A stretch of 64,000 bases of DNA from positions 17,014,764-17,078,763 of the forward strand of contig NC_092583.1 in the NCBI RefSeq assembly GCF_037975245.1, read 5' to 3'. The translations under genes and the position numbers were made by a program. The DNA is from Apostichopus japonicus (Eukaryota > Echinodermata > Holothuroidea > Aspidochirotida > Stichopodidae). Positions 39,801-54,800 of this stretch are shown piece after piece. The notes under the pieces are model-generated. The model saw only the letters and a program-made list of their open reading frames with translations, was not told the DNA's origin and ran no database searches. Within the stretch, counting starts at the first letter, position 1, and every line of letters starts with the position of its first letter.

Positions 39801-42800
39801 TAGTCACTCTACTAGGAAATTACCCCGAGAAGGAGACCAAACTAATGCAATGCTGTTTCTCCAGGATTCCCTCGTTCCCCGGCCTTGCCCTGTTTATCCT
39901 TTTAATAGTGCAGCATTACCGACGTACTGTATATGTGTGGTATATTGCATGGCTACAGCTTCATTTATACATTTGCCTTCACCATTTACTCCATCTCTTG
40001 AATTCACACATAGCTGTGAATATATATCGTAAATCTAACGAAAAAGTAGATTGGAAATACATTATCACCACTTGAGTTTGGGCTATGGTAATTTGATATG
40101 ACCATTGCACCATGAACACATTGCAATGGTGATTTGTAGAGGTTAGTTAGCGAAAGATTGTTTAATAGCATCACATACCTCGCTGCATTAGATACTGTTT
40201 GCACCAGCCTGCATATTAAAAAACACACAAAAGTGCATTTGGTAGTCAGTCGACGACACTAGAGAAAGAAGGTCTAACAGAATGTTGCATATATTGTTTT
40301 AAGTTCAATATCTTAATTTTTACATCTTTGTGCTGCTTGGTAGAAAAACGAAAGTGTTTAGCTATAGTCACATAGCATGAGGTGAACCAAATATATGTGT
40401 AAAACCTTAGAATTTATAATTACATTTCAAATCAAATATATTTTACACTAAATGAACTTGTTCATCGGACTCTTACAGTAGGTCGTACTTACTTTGCATA
40501 CTGTAATAAGAATCATAATGGCATCTTCTATTGTGGTGAAGTGTTACGGCTAATGACCTTCAACGCATTTCACGATATTTAGAGATATGATATACTTTGT
40601 GTTTGTAAGATATGCTCCTAAACTTGAGAGGGTTATATCAGTGCAAAGTGGTAAAATACAGATCCTTATCCCATTTCTTGTGATACAACCAACTTTGAAG
40701 ATATTTCATTTTAACCAAAATGTGATAATATTCATCTACATAATTGGATATTTTCATCCATAGATAGATTTCTGCCTGGGAATAGCTGTCATTAAACACC
40801 ATTCCTTGATTAATTAATATTTCTACTTACTATTATACACACGGTAATCTTGAGTGGTTTTACAATAGTCCTTGCTATACTACTTTAAGATGATAGCTCT
40901 TTTGCAGTAGTAAATATTTGCTGGACAGCATGAGTTGTACACAAGACGTAATGAACCACAAACCTATAATAGCCATGTTTATGCCTTACATGTTAGGGGC
41001 ACAGATCATACACCTCAAATAGCTCTTAACTTTTTGCCGTAAAAATCTTCTTGTAAGTAGAAGCATACATATTTTTAACATAACAAAGATTGGCAAATAA
41101 TGGTGATTAAAAGCTTTCGTCTGATATGATAAATCATACAGCATCACACATAGAGTATATATTGGTAGTAACCCCAATTCATGCATAATAATAATAACAA
41201 TCAAATTTTATTAATAGAACCAAAGTTTGCACACATGTTAAGATTTTCATCATAATGATCTCCGTCATATAAAAGGTGTTAGGGTCAGGGTCAACATGAT
41301 TGGTTTGATTATGCAGTATATGCATTCTACTCTTTACTGCAATAGTGTAATTTGTACAATCCCTGATGTATGCATGTCTTTGAAGTTCATGTCTGTTAAA
41401 TAACAGCTTCCTACTGTTGACACATCATGCACCCTCTCTTTAATATTCTCTTTATTGACTGCTACAGTATATTTGACTCTTTACAGCAATAGTGTAATTT
41501 GTACAATCCCTGATGTACGCATGTCTTTGAAGTTCATGTCTGTTAAATAACAGCTTCCTACTGTTGACACATCATGCACCCTCTCTTTAATATTCTCTTT
41601 ATTGACTGCTACAGTATATTTTACTCTTTACAGCAATAGTGTAATTTGTACAATCCCTGATGTATGCATGTCTTTGAAGTTCATGTCTGTTAAATAACAG
41701 CTTCCTACTGTTGACACATCATGCATCCTCTCTTTAATATTCTCTTTATTGACTGCTACAGTATATTTGACTCTTTACAGCAATAGTGTAATTTGTACAA
41801 TCCCTGATGTACACATGTCTTTCAAGTTCATGCCTAGAGATTGATCATGTTAACTAACAGCTTCCTACTGTTGATATATAATGTACCATCTCTTTAGTAT
41901 TCTCTATGTTGACTGCTACAGTATACAGTATATATTTTACTCTTTTCAGCAATATTGTAATTTGTACATTCAGTGATCTACGCATGTCTTTGAAATTCAT
42001 GCCAAGAGATTGATTATATTAAATAACAGGTTCCTACTGTTGACACATCATGCACCCTCTCTTTAATATTCTCTTTATTGACTGCTACAGTATATTCTAC
42101 TCTTTACAGCAATAGTGTAATTTGTACAATCCCTGATGTACACATGTCTTTGAAGTTCATGCCTAGAGATTGATCATGTTAACTAACAGGTTCCTGCTGT
42201 TGATATATAATGTACCATCTCTTTAGTATTCTCAATTTTGACTGCTACAGTACATACATTCTACACTTTACAGCAATATTTTAATTTGTACAATCCCTGA
42301 TGTACGCATGTCTTTGAAGTTAGATCATGTTAAATAACAGGTTCCTACTGTTGACACATCATGCACCCTCTCTTTAATATTCTCTTTATTGACTGCTACA
42401 GTATATTCTACTCTTTACAGCAATAGTGTAATTTGTACAATCCCTGATGTACACATGTCTTTGAAGTTCATGCCTAGAGATTGATCATGTTAACTAACAG
42501 GTTCCTGCTGTTGATATATAATGTACCATCTCTTTAGTATTCTCAATTTTGACTGCTACAGTACATACATTCTACACTTTACAGCAATATTTTAATTTGT
42601 ACAATCCCTGATGTACGCATGTCTTTGAAGTTAGATCATGTTAAATAACAGGTTCCTACTGTTGACACATCATGCACCCTCTCTTTAATATTCTCTTTAT
42701 TGACTGCTACAGTATATTCTACTCTTTACAGCAATAGTGTAATTTGTACAATCCCTGATGTACACATGTCTTTGAAGTTCATGCCTAGAGATTGATCATG

Positions 42801-45800
42801 TTAACTAACAGGTTCCTGCTGTTGATATATAATGTACCATCTCTTTAGTATTCTCAATTTTGACTGCTACAGTACATACATTCTACACTTTACAGCAATA
42901 TTTTAATTTGTACAATCCCTGATGTACGCATGTCTTTGAAGTTCATGTCTGTTAAATAACAGGTTCCTACTGTTGCCATATACTGTAATGTACCGTCTCT
43001 TTAGTATTCTCTGTATCGACTGCTACAGTATATTTTACTCTTTACAGCAATAGTGTAATTTGTACAATCCCTGAAGTTCATGCCTAGAGATTGATTATAT
43101 TAAATAACAGCTTCCTATGGTTGACATATAATGCACCTCTCTTTACTATTCTCTGTATCGACTGCTACAGTACATACATTCTACTCTTTACTGCAGTAGT
43201 GTAATTTGTACAATCCCTGATGTACGCATGTCTTTGAAGTTAGATCATGTTAAATAACAGGTTCCTACTGTTGCCATATAATGTACCCTCTCTTTAATAT
43301 TCTCTTTATTGACTGCTACAGTACATACATTCTACTCCTTACAGCAATAGTATAATTTGTACAATCCCTGATCAACACATGTCTTTAAAGTTCATGCCTA
43401 GAATTGATTATGTTATATAACAGGTTCCTACTGTTGGCCATATAATGTACCCTCTCTTTAGTATTCTCTGTATCGACTGCTACAGTATTTATACATTCTA
43501 CACTTTACAGCAATAGTGTAATTTGTACAATCCCTGAAGTTCATGCCTAGAGATTGATTATATTAAATAACAGCTTCCTACTGTTGACATATAATGTACC
43601 CTCTCTTTAGTATTCTCTACATTGACTGCTACAGTACATATATTCTTCTCTACACATGACAGTTTTATTGTTTGATTTTTTTCCTATTTTTCATACCACC
43701 TGCTATTTCCTAGTTTATATATAATTTGTCCCAAGCTTCCTGTTGAACTATACACTCATCACAATGTACATACATCTCATGAATTTATCTGGTCTCCTGC
43801 TTGCATGCCTCTGAAATCCTGAATAATTTCACAGCAGACAGCTCCGAGCTAGCGTTCTCTGTTAGCTATCAGTGAGCAACAGTCGTTTTAAGCGTAATTC
43901 AGCACAGTGTGTGACTATCGTTACTGTATGTAAGGTTAAAGTGTAATGAGCGTATGATGCCTACCGAGTGTGATCTTGACAGGTTTTACGCAAACAGGTG
44001 TTCTTGTTGATATTTAGTTTGACCTTAGTTTGGGCGAGGGTATATTTATTGATTCATTTCTCTCTTTCTTGTAAAATGTGAGTGTGATTAATCCTTCCTT
44101 TGTATTCTTTAACGATTATTTGGAGCAGAAACAATTATCAGGCAGGCCAACTATTTCAATCCTTTGTCCAAAAGAGGAGGTCACCTGTTGTTATTTCTCT
44201 CTCAAAGGTGTCAATTTTAGAAAATGGCAGTTTTATATCAATTTCAATGGCGTTACATATGTCAGATTGTCTTACAAAACTAATATGGTATATAGTTTTG
44301 ATTTAAAGCACAATATTGCTTGCAGTATTCCATCTTGCTCTGCTACTTTGCTCTGCAAGAGTTCTTATAATCAGATTGTTCACTGTTTAATTCCTCTTCA
44401 AATGTTTGTATTTTTACTCCCATGAATTGTTACCATGGTTACTAGCACAAATATAAACTTTAAGCTGCATTTTGTGTTGAAAGTAAATGAATAGTATGAT
44501 AGGGAAACATAATTTGTTACTTTAGTACAGCCTTGCGCAAACTTTTAGACCTGAGACCCAGGATCTTCCATGAGAACTGTGCCAAGACCCAACAGACCCT
44601 CCACCCTCCTCCTACCATCAGAACCTGTGCCAAGACCCAACAGACCCTCCACCCTCCTCCTACCATCAGAACCTGTGCCAAGACCCAACAGACCCTCCAC
44701 CCTCCTCCTACCATCAGAACCTGTGCCAAGACCCAACAGACCCTCCACCCTCCTCCTACCATCAGAACCTGTGCCAAGACCCAACAGACCCTCCACCCTC
44801 CTCCTACCATCAGAACCTGTGCCAAGACCCAACAGACCCTCCACCCTCCTCCTACCATCAGAACCTGTGCCAAGACCCAACAGACCCTCCACCCTCCTCC
44901 TACCATCAGAACCTGTGCCAAGACCCAACAGACCCTCCACCCTCCTCCTACCATCAGAACCTGTGCCAAGACCCAACAGACCCTCCACCCTCCTCCTACC
45001 ATCAGAACCTGTGCCAAGACCCAACAGACCCTCCACCCTCCTCCTACCATCAGAACCTGTGCCAAGACCCAACAGACCCTCCACCCTCCTCCTACCATCA
45101 GAACCTGTGCCAAGACCCAACAGACCCTCCACCCTCCTCCTACCATCAGAACCTGTGCCAAGACCCAACAGACCCTCCACCCTCCTCCTACCATCAGAAC
45201 CTGTGCCAAGACCCAACAGACCCTCCACCCTCCTCCTACCATCAGAACCTGTGCCAAGACCCAACAGACCCTCCACCCTCCTCCTACCATCAGAACCTGT
45301 GCCAAGACCCAACAGACCCTCCACCCTCCTCCTACCATCAGAACCTGTGCCAAGACCCAACAGACCCTCCACCCTCCTCCTACCATCAGAACCTGTGCCA
45401 AGACCCAACAGACCCTCCACCCTCCTCCTACCATCAGAACCTGTGCCAAGACCCAACAGACCCTCCACCCTCCTCCTACCATCAGAACCTGTGCCAAGAC
45501 CCAACAGACCCTCCACCCTCCTCCTACCATCAGAACCTGTGCCAAGACCCAACAGACCCTCCACCCTCCTCCTACCATCAGAACCTGTGCCAAGACCCAA
45601 CAGACCCTCCACCCTCCTCCTACCATCAGAACCTGTGCCAAGACCCAACAGACCCTCCACCCTCCTCCTACCATCAGAACCTGTGCCAAGACCCAACAGA
45701 CCCTCCACCCTCCTCCTACCATCAGAACCTGTGCCAAGACCCAACAGACCCTCCACCCTCCTCCTACCATCAGAACCTGTGCCAAGACCCAACAGACCCT

Positions 45801-48800
45801 CCACCCTCCTCCTACCATCAGAACCTGTGCCAAGACCCAACAGACCCTCCACCCTCCTACCATCAGAACCTGTGCCAAGACCCAACAGACCCTCCACCCT
45901 CCTCCTACCATCAGAACCTGTGCCAAGACCCAACAGACCCTCCACCCTCCTCCTACCATCAGAACCTGTGCCAAGACCCAACAGACCCTCCACCCTCCTC
46001 CTACCATCAGAACCTGTGCCAAGACCCAACAGACCCTCCACCCTCCTCCTACCATCAGAACCTGTGCCAAGACCCAACAGACCCTCCACCCTCCTCCTAC
46101 CATCAGAACCTGTGCCAAGACCCAACAGACCCTCCACCCTCCTCCTACCATCAGAACCTGTGCCAAGACCCAACAGACCCTCCACCCTCCTCCTACCATC
46201 AGAACCTGTGCCAAGACCCAACAGACCCTCCACCCTCCTCCTACCATCAGAACCTGTGCCAAGACCCAACAGACCCTCCACCCTCCTCCTACCATCAGAA
46301 CCTGTGCCAAGACCCAACAGACCCTCCACCCTCCTCCTACCATCAGAACCTGTGCCAAGACCCAACAGACCCTCCACCCTCCTCCTACCATCAGAACCTG
46401 TGCCAAGACCCAACAGACCCTCCACCCTCCTCCTACCATCAGAACCTGTGCCAAGACCCAACAGACCCTCCACCCTCCTCCTACCATCAGAACCTGTGCC
46501 AAGACCCAACAGACCCTCCACCCTCCTCCTACCATCAGAACCTGTGCCAAGACCCAACAGACCCTCCACCCTCCTCCTACCATCAGAACCTGTGCCAAGA
46601 CCCAACAGACCCTCCACCCTCCTCCTACCATCAGAACCTGTGCCAAGACCCAACAGACCCTCCACCCTCCTCCTACCATCAGAACCTGTGCCAAGACCCA
46701 ACAGACCCTCCACCCTCCTCCTACCATCAGAACCTGTGCCAAGACCCAACAGACCCTCCACCCTCCTCCTACCATCAGAACCTGTGCCAAGACCCAACAG
46801 ACCCTCCACCCTCCTCCTACCATCAGAACCTGTGCCAAGACCCAACAGACCCTCCACCCTCCTCCTACCATCAGAACCTGTGCCAAGACCCAACAGACCC
46901 TCCACCCTCCTCCTACCATCAGAACCTGTGCCAAGACCCAACAGACCCTCCACCCTCCTCCTACCATCAGAAGCAGTGTTCAGAATGCATGTAAACTTCT
47001 GCAATCTCAAAATAAAATTCTGAAAACTTTTCGCAGGCCATTTTTGTGTTTGCAGACCATGGCTTTAGTGTATCAAAATGGCATCAAAAACGATAAAGGT
47101 ACTGTAGACAAACTTAAGGCTCAATGGTTTACAATGAAACAGCAAAACATTACATTAAATCAGTTAAAATTGTGTCTAGAGAAAACAGCTGCAGCAGCTG
47201 CAAAATCTCCTGCAGCAAGGCTGCAATAATATCAAACAATAAGAGATAATCACTGCAGATCAGTGTATTCCACTAACTTACAGGTTACATAAGATTACAT
47301 CTCATGCAGCCTGGCTGCAGTGATGCTGCAGCTCCATCTGTGTCCTTGTTCTGGCATAGTGCCTTAATCAGACTGACCCAAAAATCAGTTAATTAGATCT
47401 AAGAATTAATTATTCACAATCATTGAAAAGGGTCACATTATACTGTAGGCAGATATCTTGAAGTGAAAGGTGACACTGGTCAGTATGGCCATATGTGACC
47501 ATGTGGGATGACCATGGCATCTTCCAAGAATATTTGGGAGCAATAGAGATACAACTTAATCATCCAAAATTTAGTGGTTTAAAAAGCTTGATTGGTATCT
47601 TTAAGTTTGTTGGAAATATCAAAAGTAACAGAGCAGTGTATTGCTTGTAGTTTGCATGAAGTATGCATCCAGCCAGAGTTCAAGACAAGATAATTGTAAG
47701 AATAAAAAATGATGCTCATCTATATTTATCTGTGCTATAAGAAGAACTATCAATAAATCTTGCTGTAATGGTTGTCTGCATATGCTACTAAATCAAGTCT
47801 ACCAAACTAATTGGTTTCTTCTTTCCTGTATTTTGGTATAGTACTAGTATGATTTCAGGTTTATCAAAATAATTCTGAACTAGCCCTTCTGAAAAGGTGT
47901 TGTGGTAGAAATATATAGAAAAGTAATGTTTTACAGCTATAATTTAGAGAAATTATGCATGATAATATTTATAAACAATTATATAAACGTACGGACTGAC
48001 ACTCTGTGATTGTAAAATAATTCTGAGTATTTAATTAGTCTGAAATATGCAATTAAATTAAAAAGTGGTCATACTAATCAACATTTACTTCACTTTCTTA
48101 TGCCATGATTTATTTTAATAATTTAGTTTGTAATTGCTATTCTGCTAATTGTAATCCAGGAAAAAATTGGAAGGATTATTATTTACAAATATGTACTTGG
48201 CAAGCTTCTGCCAAGTTTTGCGAAATTTCAGATAAACAGGCCTGTTAATAGTGGTGGGGTCATACAGCCCCACCAGCTTGAGGTCAAAAATATGGAAGGG
48301 ACCTGGGAAAATATGGTAGAGACCTGGGCAAATATGAGATAAAGAATAAAGTATTCTCATTTTCAAAATGAAACTTAAGGCAAAATGAAATATGGAAATA
48401 GGGTGAGGTGATTATCCCCAGGGACCACCCTGACTCTCGAAGATGCCTCTAATATTCTCAAGATATACTCAATATCTACAGTAAATATATTGACTATGCC
48501 ATTTGAGATTCTGCCAGTTATTTTTCTTGATACTGTTTTATATACTAAAGCCACATGGTTGGTGTCTATGATATTAAGCACTGGTGTAATACATTGAGCA
48601 ATGAATGTATCAGATTTCAGCGGGCTAATAACACTCGTAAATATCTTGGTGTGAAGAGTTGTGTCTCGTCTCTCAGATGATATCAAACTCTGGAAGTTAA
48701 AGAAGCATACCCAACCATCATTGTCTGTGTGTCTGTGTGTGATGGAGATACTAACAGCTAACAGTACATCCAAATAGTTTACAAAAATTGTATTATATAC

Positions 48801-51800
48801 ATTTAAATAGGAGTGTTGGCTCAGTGGTTAATTCCGGTGCCTTTCAATCATAAGGTCCCGAGTTCGAGTCACTCCAAGGTTAATGTATGTCGTCCAACTA
48901 CAGAGGTGTAGACAATTGACAACTCATAATCATGGACGTTAAATATGAATCTAAGAGACTGACTTCGGTCAGCTTGCGGCTTTGATAAGCCAATGATGGC
49001 TTCTTCGCGAGATCCTGCTTGAAGGAGGATCTAAAATACAATAGGAGATATCATAGGTTCTGTATTCATTCACAAACATAAATGAAGAGTTTATTGAGCA
49101 AGTCTATACGTACACCATCATCCAGGCACATATTGTGGGATGTTTATGATTTTAATGGTGTTATGTCTTTTTGGGTTGTTTAATGGTTTTTTCTTAGAAC
49201 TCATTAAAATAGAGATGGGACGTGCTACAAAATCTTAAAATTTAAAACAAAATCTGTTTACTTAAGTCCTCTGTCAACATAACATGAACAAAGAAAATGG
49301 GCAACACTTTCAACAGTTTGATAAGTTTGGAAACCAATTATCTGTGGTAATGAAATCAACTTGATCACTTTCTCAGTAGCCAATGATGATAACTTAACTC
49401 TTACATTAGATCTCGTACTTTGCTTTGAAGGGTGTCTATACTGTATACAAATTCTACTTGGCATAATGCACACCGTAACACAAATTTGTTTCATGATCGT
49501 GTACAGCCACTCTCTACAACTTACACAGTATCAGCTGGAATGATGAAGCCATTTAACATATTTCCAAGAATGAGGCAATGAGCATTCCTTTGTCTCCTCT
49601 GATCATTTTTTTTTTTTTTTTGGTATTGTGCCACGGTCACTAAATTTTATTTCCAACCTACGGTCTGAGATAATAGCAAGCCATGGTTCAATCTCCGGTT
49701 TTGAGATAATGACCGCGGATATTGTCTAATGGATTTAAGCAATCAGTAACTCATTACACAAAGTATTACTTTGCCAGAAAGCCAACCCTATGTTCACAGA
49801 GATGATTAGAAAATATTGCTCTGTAATTGAGAATTGTTTGGGATCAGTCGCAACTCAAATACGTCTAAAAGGATTCTTGAGGTCATTTTAGTTGTTTACA
49901 TAGATACAAGAATCTTACATATATAGAGAATGTTTCTTAATTCCATCGGTGAAAGCCGTCTTGGCTAATATTTATAGTAGTACGCGACTAAGTGTGCTAC
50001 CATTGGTAACTGCCACTGGCAGATTCCTGTTGTATTGTCTCAGACATCTAGGCGAATGTAATATAGGAATATTTTGCAGAAAGATTCATGTATCTCAATC
50101 TACTTTGTTTATTCTAAAGTTGAAATCATGATTTCTACTGTAATATATTAAAGTTATGATGGAAAAGGAATTTTAGTTCTTTGAATAATCTGTAACATGA
50201 AAACTGATATATGTATGCTATATAAACAAATTTTGTCCTTTGGGACTCATTATGCATTCACTTCAATTCAAGACAGTGAAATAAGATTGATTTCACTTGA
50301 CAAGTATCACACCTTAGATGTTAGCTAGCTATATATCTTGTCATGGTTAGCTCTACAATAGTGTATACTTTATAACAGAATTGTTCAATTAATCAGAAAA
50401 AGGATTTGAGTTACTGTAAGTGTCTGATTTATTTGTTTGACCCAATATTAGAAGAGTGCAGACTTTAATACCAAGTTGCTCCTGACTATATGTGTGTGTA
50501 TATATGTATATCAGTGTATATATATATCAGTGTATATATATATCAGTGTATATATATATCAGTGTATATGTATATCAGTGTATATATATATCAGTGTATA
50601 TGTATATCAGTGTATATATATATCAGTGTATATGTATATCAGTGTATATATATGTACTGTAACATAACTCTTGTAGAAGACAAATTTGTCAGATTGGATA
50701 CATGTTTTATTCTGTTTCCATGGACTTCAAATTAGTCCTCCTTTCAACAATTCATCCCAGTGAGATGACAACGCTGTGTATGTTATGTTAGAAAACAACC
50801 ATGGAAATCCCTAGAGGCCATTTTGCACTCTTAAGGGGAACAAAAGGGGAACCAAAAAAATATATATGGTAAAATATGGTAATGTATGGACACACAGTAT
50901 AGATATTTGAAATTATTGTTATTCATTCAAACAGCACATACAGTACAGTATATTGATTGCAGTAGCTATGTATACATCTTTATGAAGTAGATTTATCATA
51001 TAAATTAACTCTTCTGCTTCAGTGTGTACAGTACAGTGTTTGGTCTTCTTCTTTGGTATATATAGCTTGTATGTTGTTACTGTTTGCACAACATTTAAAA
51101 CAAAACTGTGTATTCCAAACCATCCATTGAGATCTTATCGTGTCAACGTAGACTATGACTAAAAGCTTTAAAAATGGACCTTTGTTATAGCTCATTAACA
51201 GGTTACAATTAATTAATTGTGAGACAGTCTGCAATATGCTGCTTGTTTAAATGTATTGCTTTCTTAAAGAATTTTGTCTCCCAAGAAACACCTTTGTTGC
51301 TTTTGTATCGGTAAGTAGCTGTTATTGCACAGGTCTGTTTTTAGGATAATTATCTCAATTCAGTATACTTTCTTGTCATGACAGTGGGGCTGTCCGAAAC
51401 TGAAAATGAGAGCAAGTGGGGTAAGTTTTAAGCTAAAGTGTCAATTCATCATCAAAACCCTCTCAAATCCATTAATATAATCTCATCCTGATTTGGAGAT
51501 ATGTATGTCCCATTGTGAGCTGGATATTATATCCTATCTTTAGCTGGATATTCATATACATCACATATTCAGTGGGATATTCCTATACATGTATATATCC
51601 CATATTCAGTGGGATATACATGTACATCCCATATTAATGGAATATTCATGTACATCCAATAGTCAGTGGGATATTCACGTATATTCCATATTCAGTGGGA
51701 TATTCATGTTCATGTATATCCCATATTCAGTGGGATATACATTACATCCCATATTAATGGGACATTCATGTATATCCCATATTCAGTGGGATATTCCTAT

Positions 51801-54800
51801 ACATGCATATCCCATATTCAGTGGGATATACATGTACATCCCATATTAATGGGATATTCATGTACATCCCATAGTCAGTGGGATATTCACATATATCCCA
51901 TATTCAGTGGGGTATTCATGTTCATGTACTGTATATCTCATCTTCAGTGTTCTTACATCCACATAGCTCCCATAAACACTTGAAGCCACTTCTGGAATAG
52001 TTGACAAAGTAACAATAGTTCAAACCTTATCTACTGTACATGTGTACAGTCTAGAACCAGTTTTAACTCTTTACTGTTTAAACTGTATTAACTGTTTTAG
52101 GGGAGTTATTTCTGTTAACTAGGTTTCATTCTGCTTGGTCAAATATTGTATATTATCATCCATGCATAGAGATCCATACTGTATGTGATGCTATAACATA
52201 CATTATTAATAGCATAATGATCCATACTGTATGTGATGCTATAGCATACAGTATTAGCATGATGATCCATACTGTACTGTATGTGATACTATAGCATACA
52301 TTATTAATAGCATAATGATCCATACTGTATGTGATGCTATAACATACATTATTAATAGCATAATGATCCATACTGTATGTGATACTATAGCATACAGTAT
52401 TAATAGCATAATGATCCATACTGTATGTGATGCTATAACATACATTATTAATAGCATAATGATCCATACTGTATGTGATACTATAGCGTACATTATTAAT
52501 AGCATAATGATCCATACTGTATGTGATGTTATAGCATACAGTATTAATAGCATAATGATCCATACCGTATGTAATGCTATAGCATACATTATTAATAGCA
52601 TAATGATCCATACCGTATGTAATGCTATGGCATTCAGTATTAATAGCATAATGATCCATACTGTATGTGATGCTATAGCATCCAGTATTAGCATAAAGAT
52701 CCATACTGTATGTGATGCTATAGCATACAGTATTAATAGCGTAATGATCCATACTCTATGTGTTGCTATAGCATACAGTATTAGCATAATGATCCATACT
52801 GTATGTGATGCTATAGCATACAGTACAAATAGCATAAAGATCCATACCCTATGTAATGTTATAGCATACAGTATTAATAGCATAATGATCCATACTGTAT
52901 GTGTTGCTATAGCATACAGTGTTAGCATAATGATCCATACCGTATGTAATGCTATAGCATACAGTATTAGCACAATGATCCATACTGTATGTGATGCTAT
53001 AGAATACAGTATAATAGCACAATGATCCATACTATGGATACAAATGGATTGTTGTGTCCTATTTCACCAGCAGCTTTTAACCTCATTATGGCAAAAATAA
53101 CCTAATTGGAACATGCTTTAACTGTCCTATACCATTAGTATACCATCTAAACAATTTTGACAAAAGAAAAAAAAACACACCAGCTTTCATTTCATGCTCT
53201 GTGTGTTGCCTGGAAACTTATTTCAGCATGGCAACGCAGAGCAATTTAATACTGTACAGTAGGTATGTATGCATTTAATTGTTTTCGCTTTATGGTCATG
53301 CCCCATCAATTATAAATCTCAGTGAGTTGTAAGTTTAAAGGTGTTGCCCTGTACATGAACTTTCAATCCGTGATGTTAATTGTCTGCGAAATTATCATGT
53401 GTTGTGGGGGTATATATTAATTTTAGGAGGAATACAGTTTACACTAAATTAGGGAACTACATCCATATTCGAACGGAAGAATTAAAACTGGAGGCCATTT
53501 AAGTACAGAATCTTTAAAGACCCTCAGTATTATTGTCCATGCCTAAGGGACCCTGTGTTGCCATTAAATATGCCAGAAAATTTCAGAATTGGTCACCTCC
53601 TTTCATACTTATTTTTTCTTTTTCAAAAGATAGGAAATTGTTGATATAAGATTGCCCATTTCTATCAATAAATTGAGGCAAAACAATATAAAAGGAAGCC
53701 TCTTTTAATCCCGAGGATGGCTTCAAACATGTAGGGAGTTCGACATTAGGGAATCCGCCACTGATGGAATATATTTCATTTATAAATAACGTATTGATTT
53801 TATCAACTTCCAGACCCAGTATATTTTTACAAATAACTGTTTTTTTTTTCATTTAGTTTCGTTTACTATTTAGAAAAGTCGTTTTTATTGATCAATAGTC
53901 TGGCATACTACTCTGTTAAAGCTGCAAAATAAATATACACATATACACATGACATTTTTAAGAGTCTAGATAACAAAAATTTCCCCTTGCCTCACACCCC
54001 TCCTACCATAAAAGAAGAAAGTGGAATGAACATGGCTACAAAACACTTCAGTTTGATTGTTGAAAATGTTTTATGAGTTCTTCAGCCCTTATTGTGTAGT
54101 GTCAGTTTTCATCAATGTTTACATATAAAAAGCAGACAGAAATGGTACATTTTATTATTTCTCCAAAACTAGACAAAACAACTTAATGATTAATACATCA
54201 AAAATATTTGAAAAACATTAAATATGATGTATAAAGTTGGTCTGTATTTGAGTTACTCTCTATTCTTTCATCTGTTTTCTGGTAAAGTGAGTGAGTTTCA
54301 TTAGTACCCAAGAAACTTAAATTCACTAGTCAGAAAAATGCAGTCTTAGTGGTAGATTCAAGTTCACCCCTCCCCCCATCCAGAATCCACACCTTTGTGA
54401 GTTCCCTATTTTCAGAATAACTTATCTTCACTTCAAGATTTTCCATATGCTTCCATCAGATTGCAACAAATTCAGCTTAAAAAGTTAATTCACTGAAATT
54501 AATCAAAACAAATGCCTTTGAACCATCAATTTACTTTTCCAGGAATTCCATTCCCCCCTCCTATTCTTGGGGGGTGGGGGGGAGAAAAACCAAAGACAAA
54601 GACCTACTCATGCAATTTTACATTAATCTTAAAAGTGTGCATATTACCACAGGTCATTTATCATATATATGTCAAGCTTTTAATTACGTCAGTTTTAATC
54701 ACATTTTCATTAAATCTGCGTCAACAAAATGCTGCCAAGTTAAGGGGTCTAGAGCACATAAATGTTATGCAAGAGAAATAAGAGTTGTTGCGATACGTTG

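Noticed and set aside
44526-44573. TTGCGCAAACTTTTAGACCTGAGACC at the left flank of the 48-bp array as a possible hAT end
   Set aside because: No partner end or target-site duplication could be found on the right flank at about 46,971-47,230.
44533-47229. Open frame of 898 codons (and three others over 800 codons on both strands) with a 16-residue repeat
   Set aside because: The frames exist because the 48-bp unit is a multiple of three and lacks stops. There is no exon signal, conserved domain or codon bias, and several frames on both strands are equally open.
48145-48773. Two neighbouring minus-strand open frames (73 and 132 codons) with mixed, non-repetitive composition
   Set aside because: They look somewhat protein-like, but I see no domain, splice signals or start context, and frames of this length are expected by chance in 64 kb. 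A protein search of the 132-residue frame against reverse transcriptase and other transposon libraries would settle it.
52156-53030. Open frames of about 200-260 codons on both strands
   Set aside because: They follow the 48-bp period of the hairpin minisatellite; low-complexity repeats such as [16 protein letters not shown] have no protein-like character.
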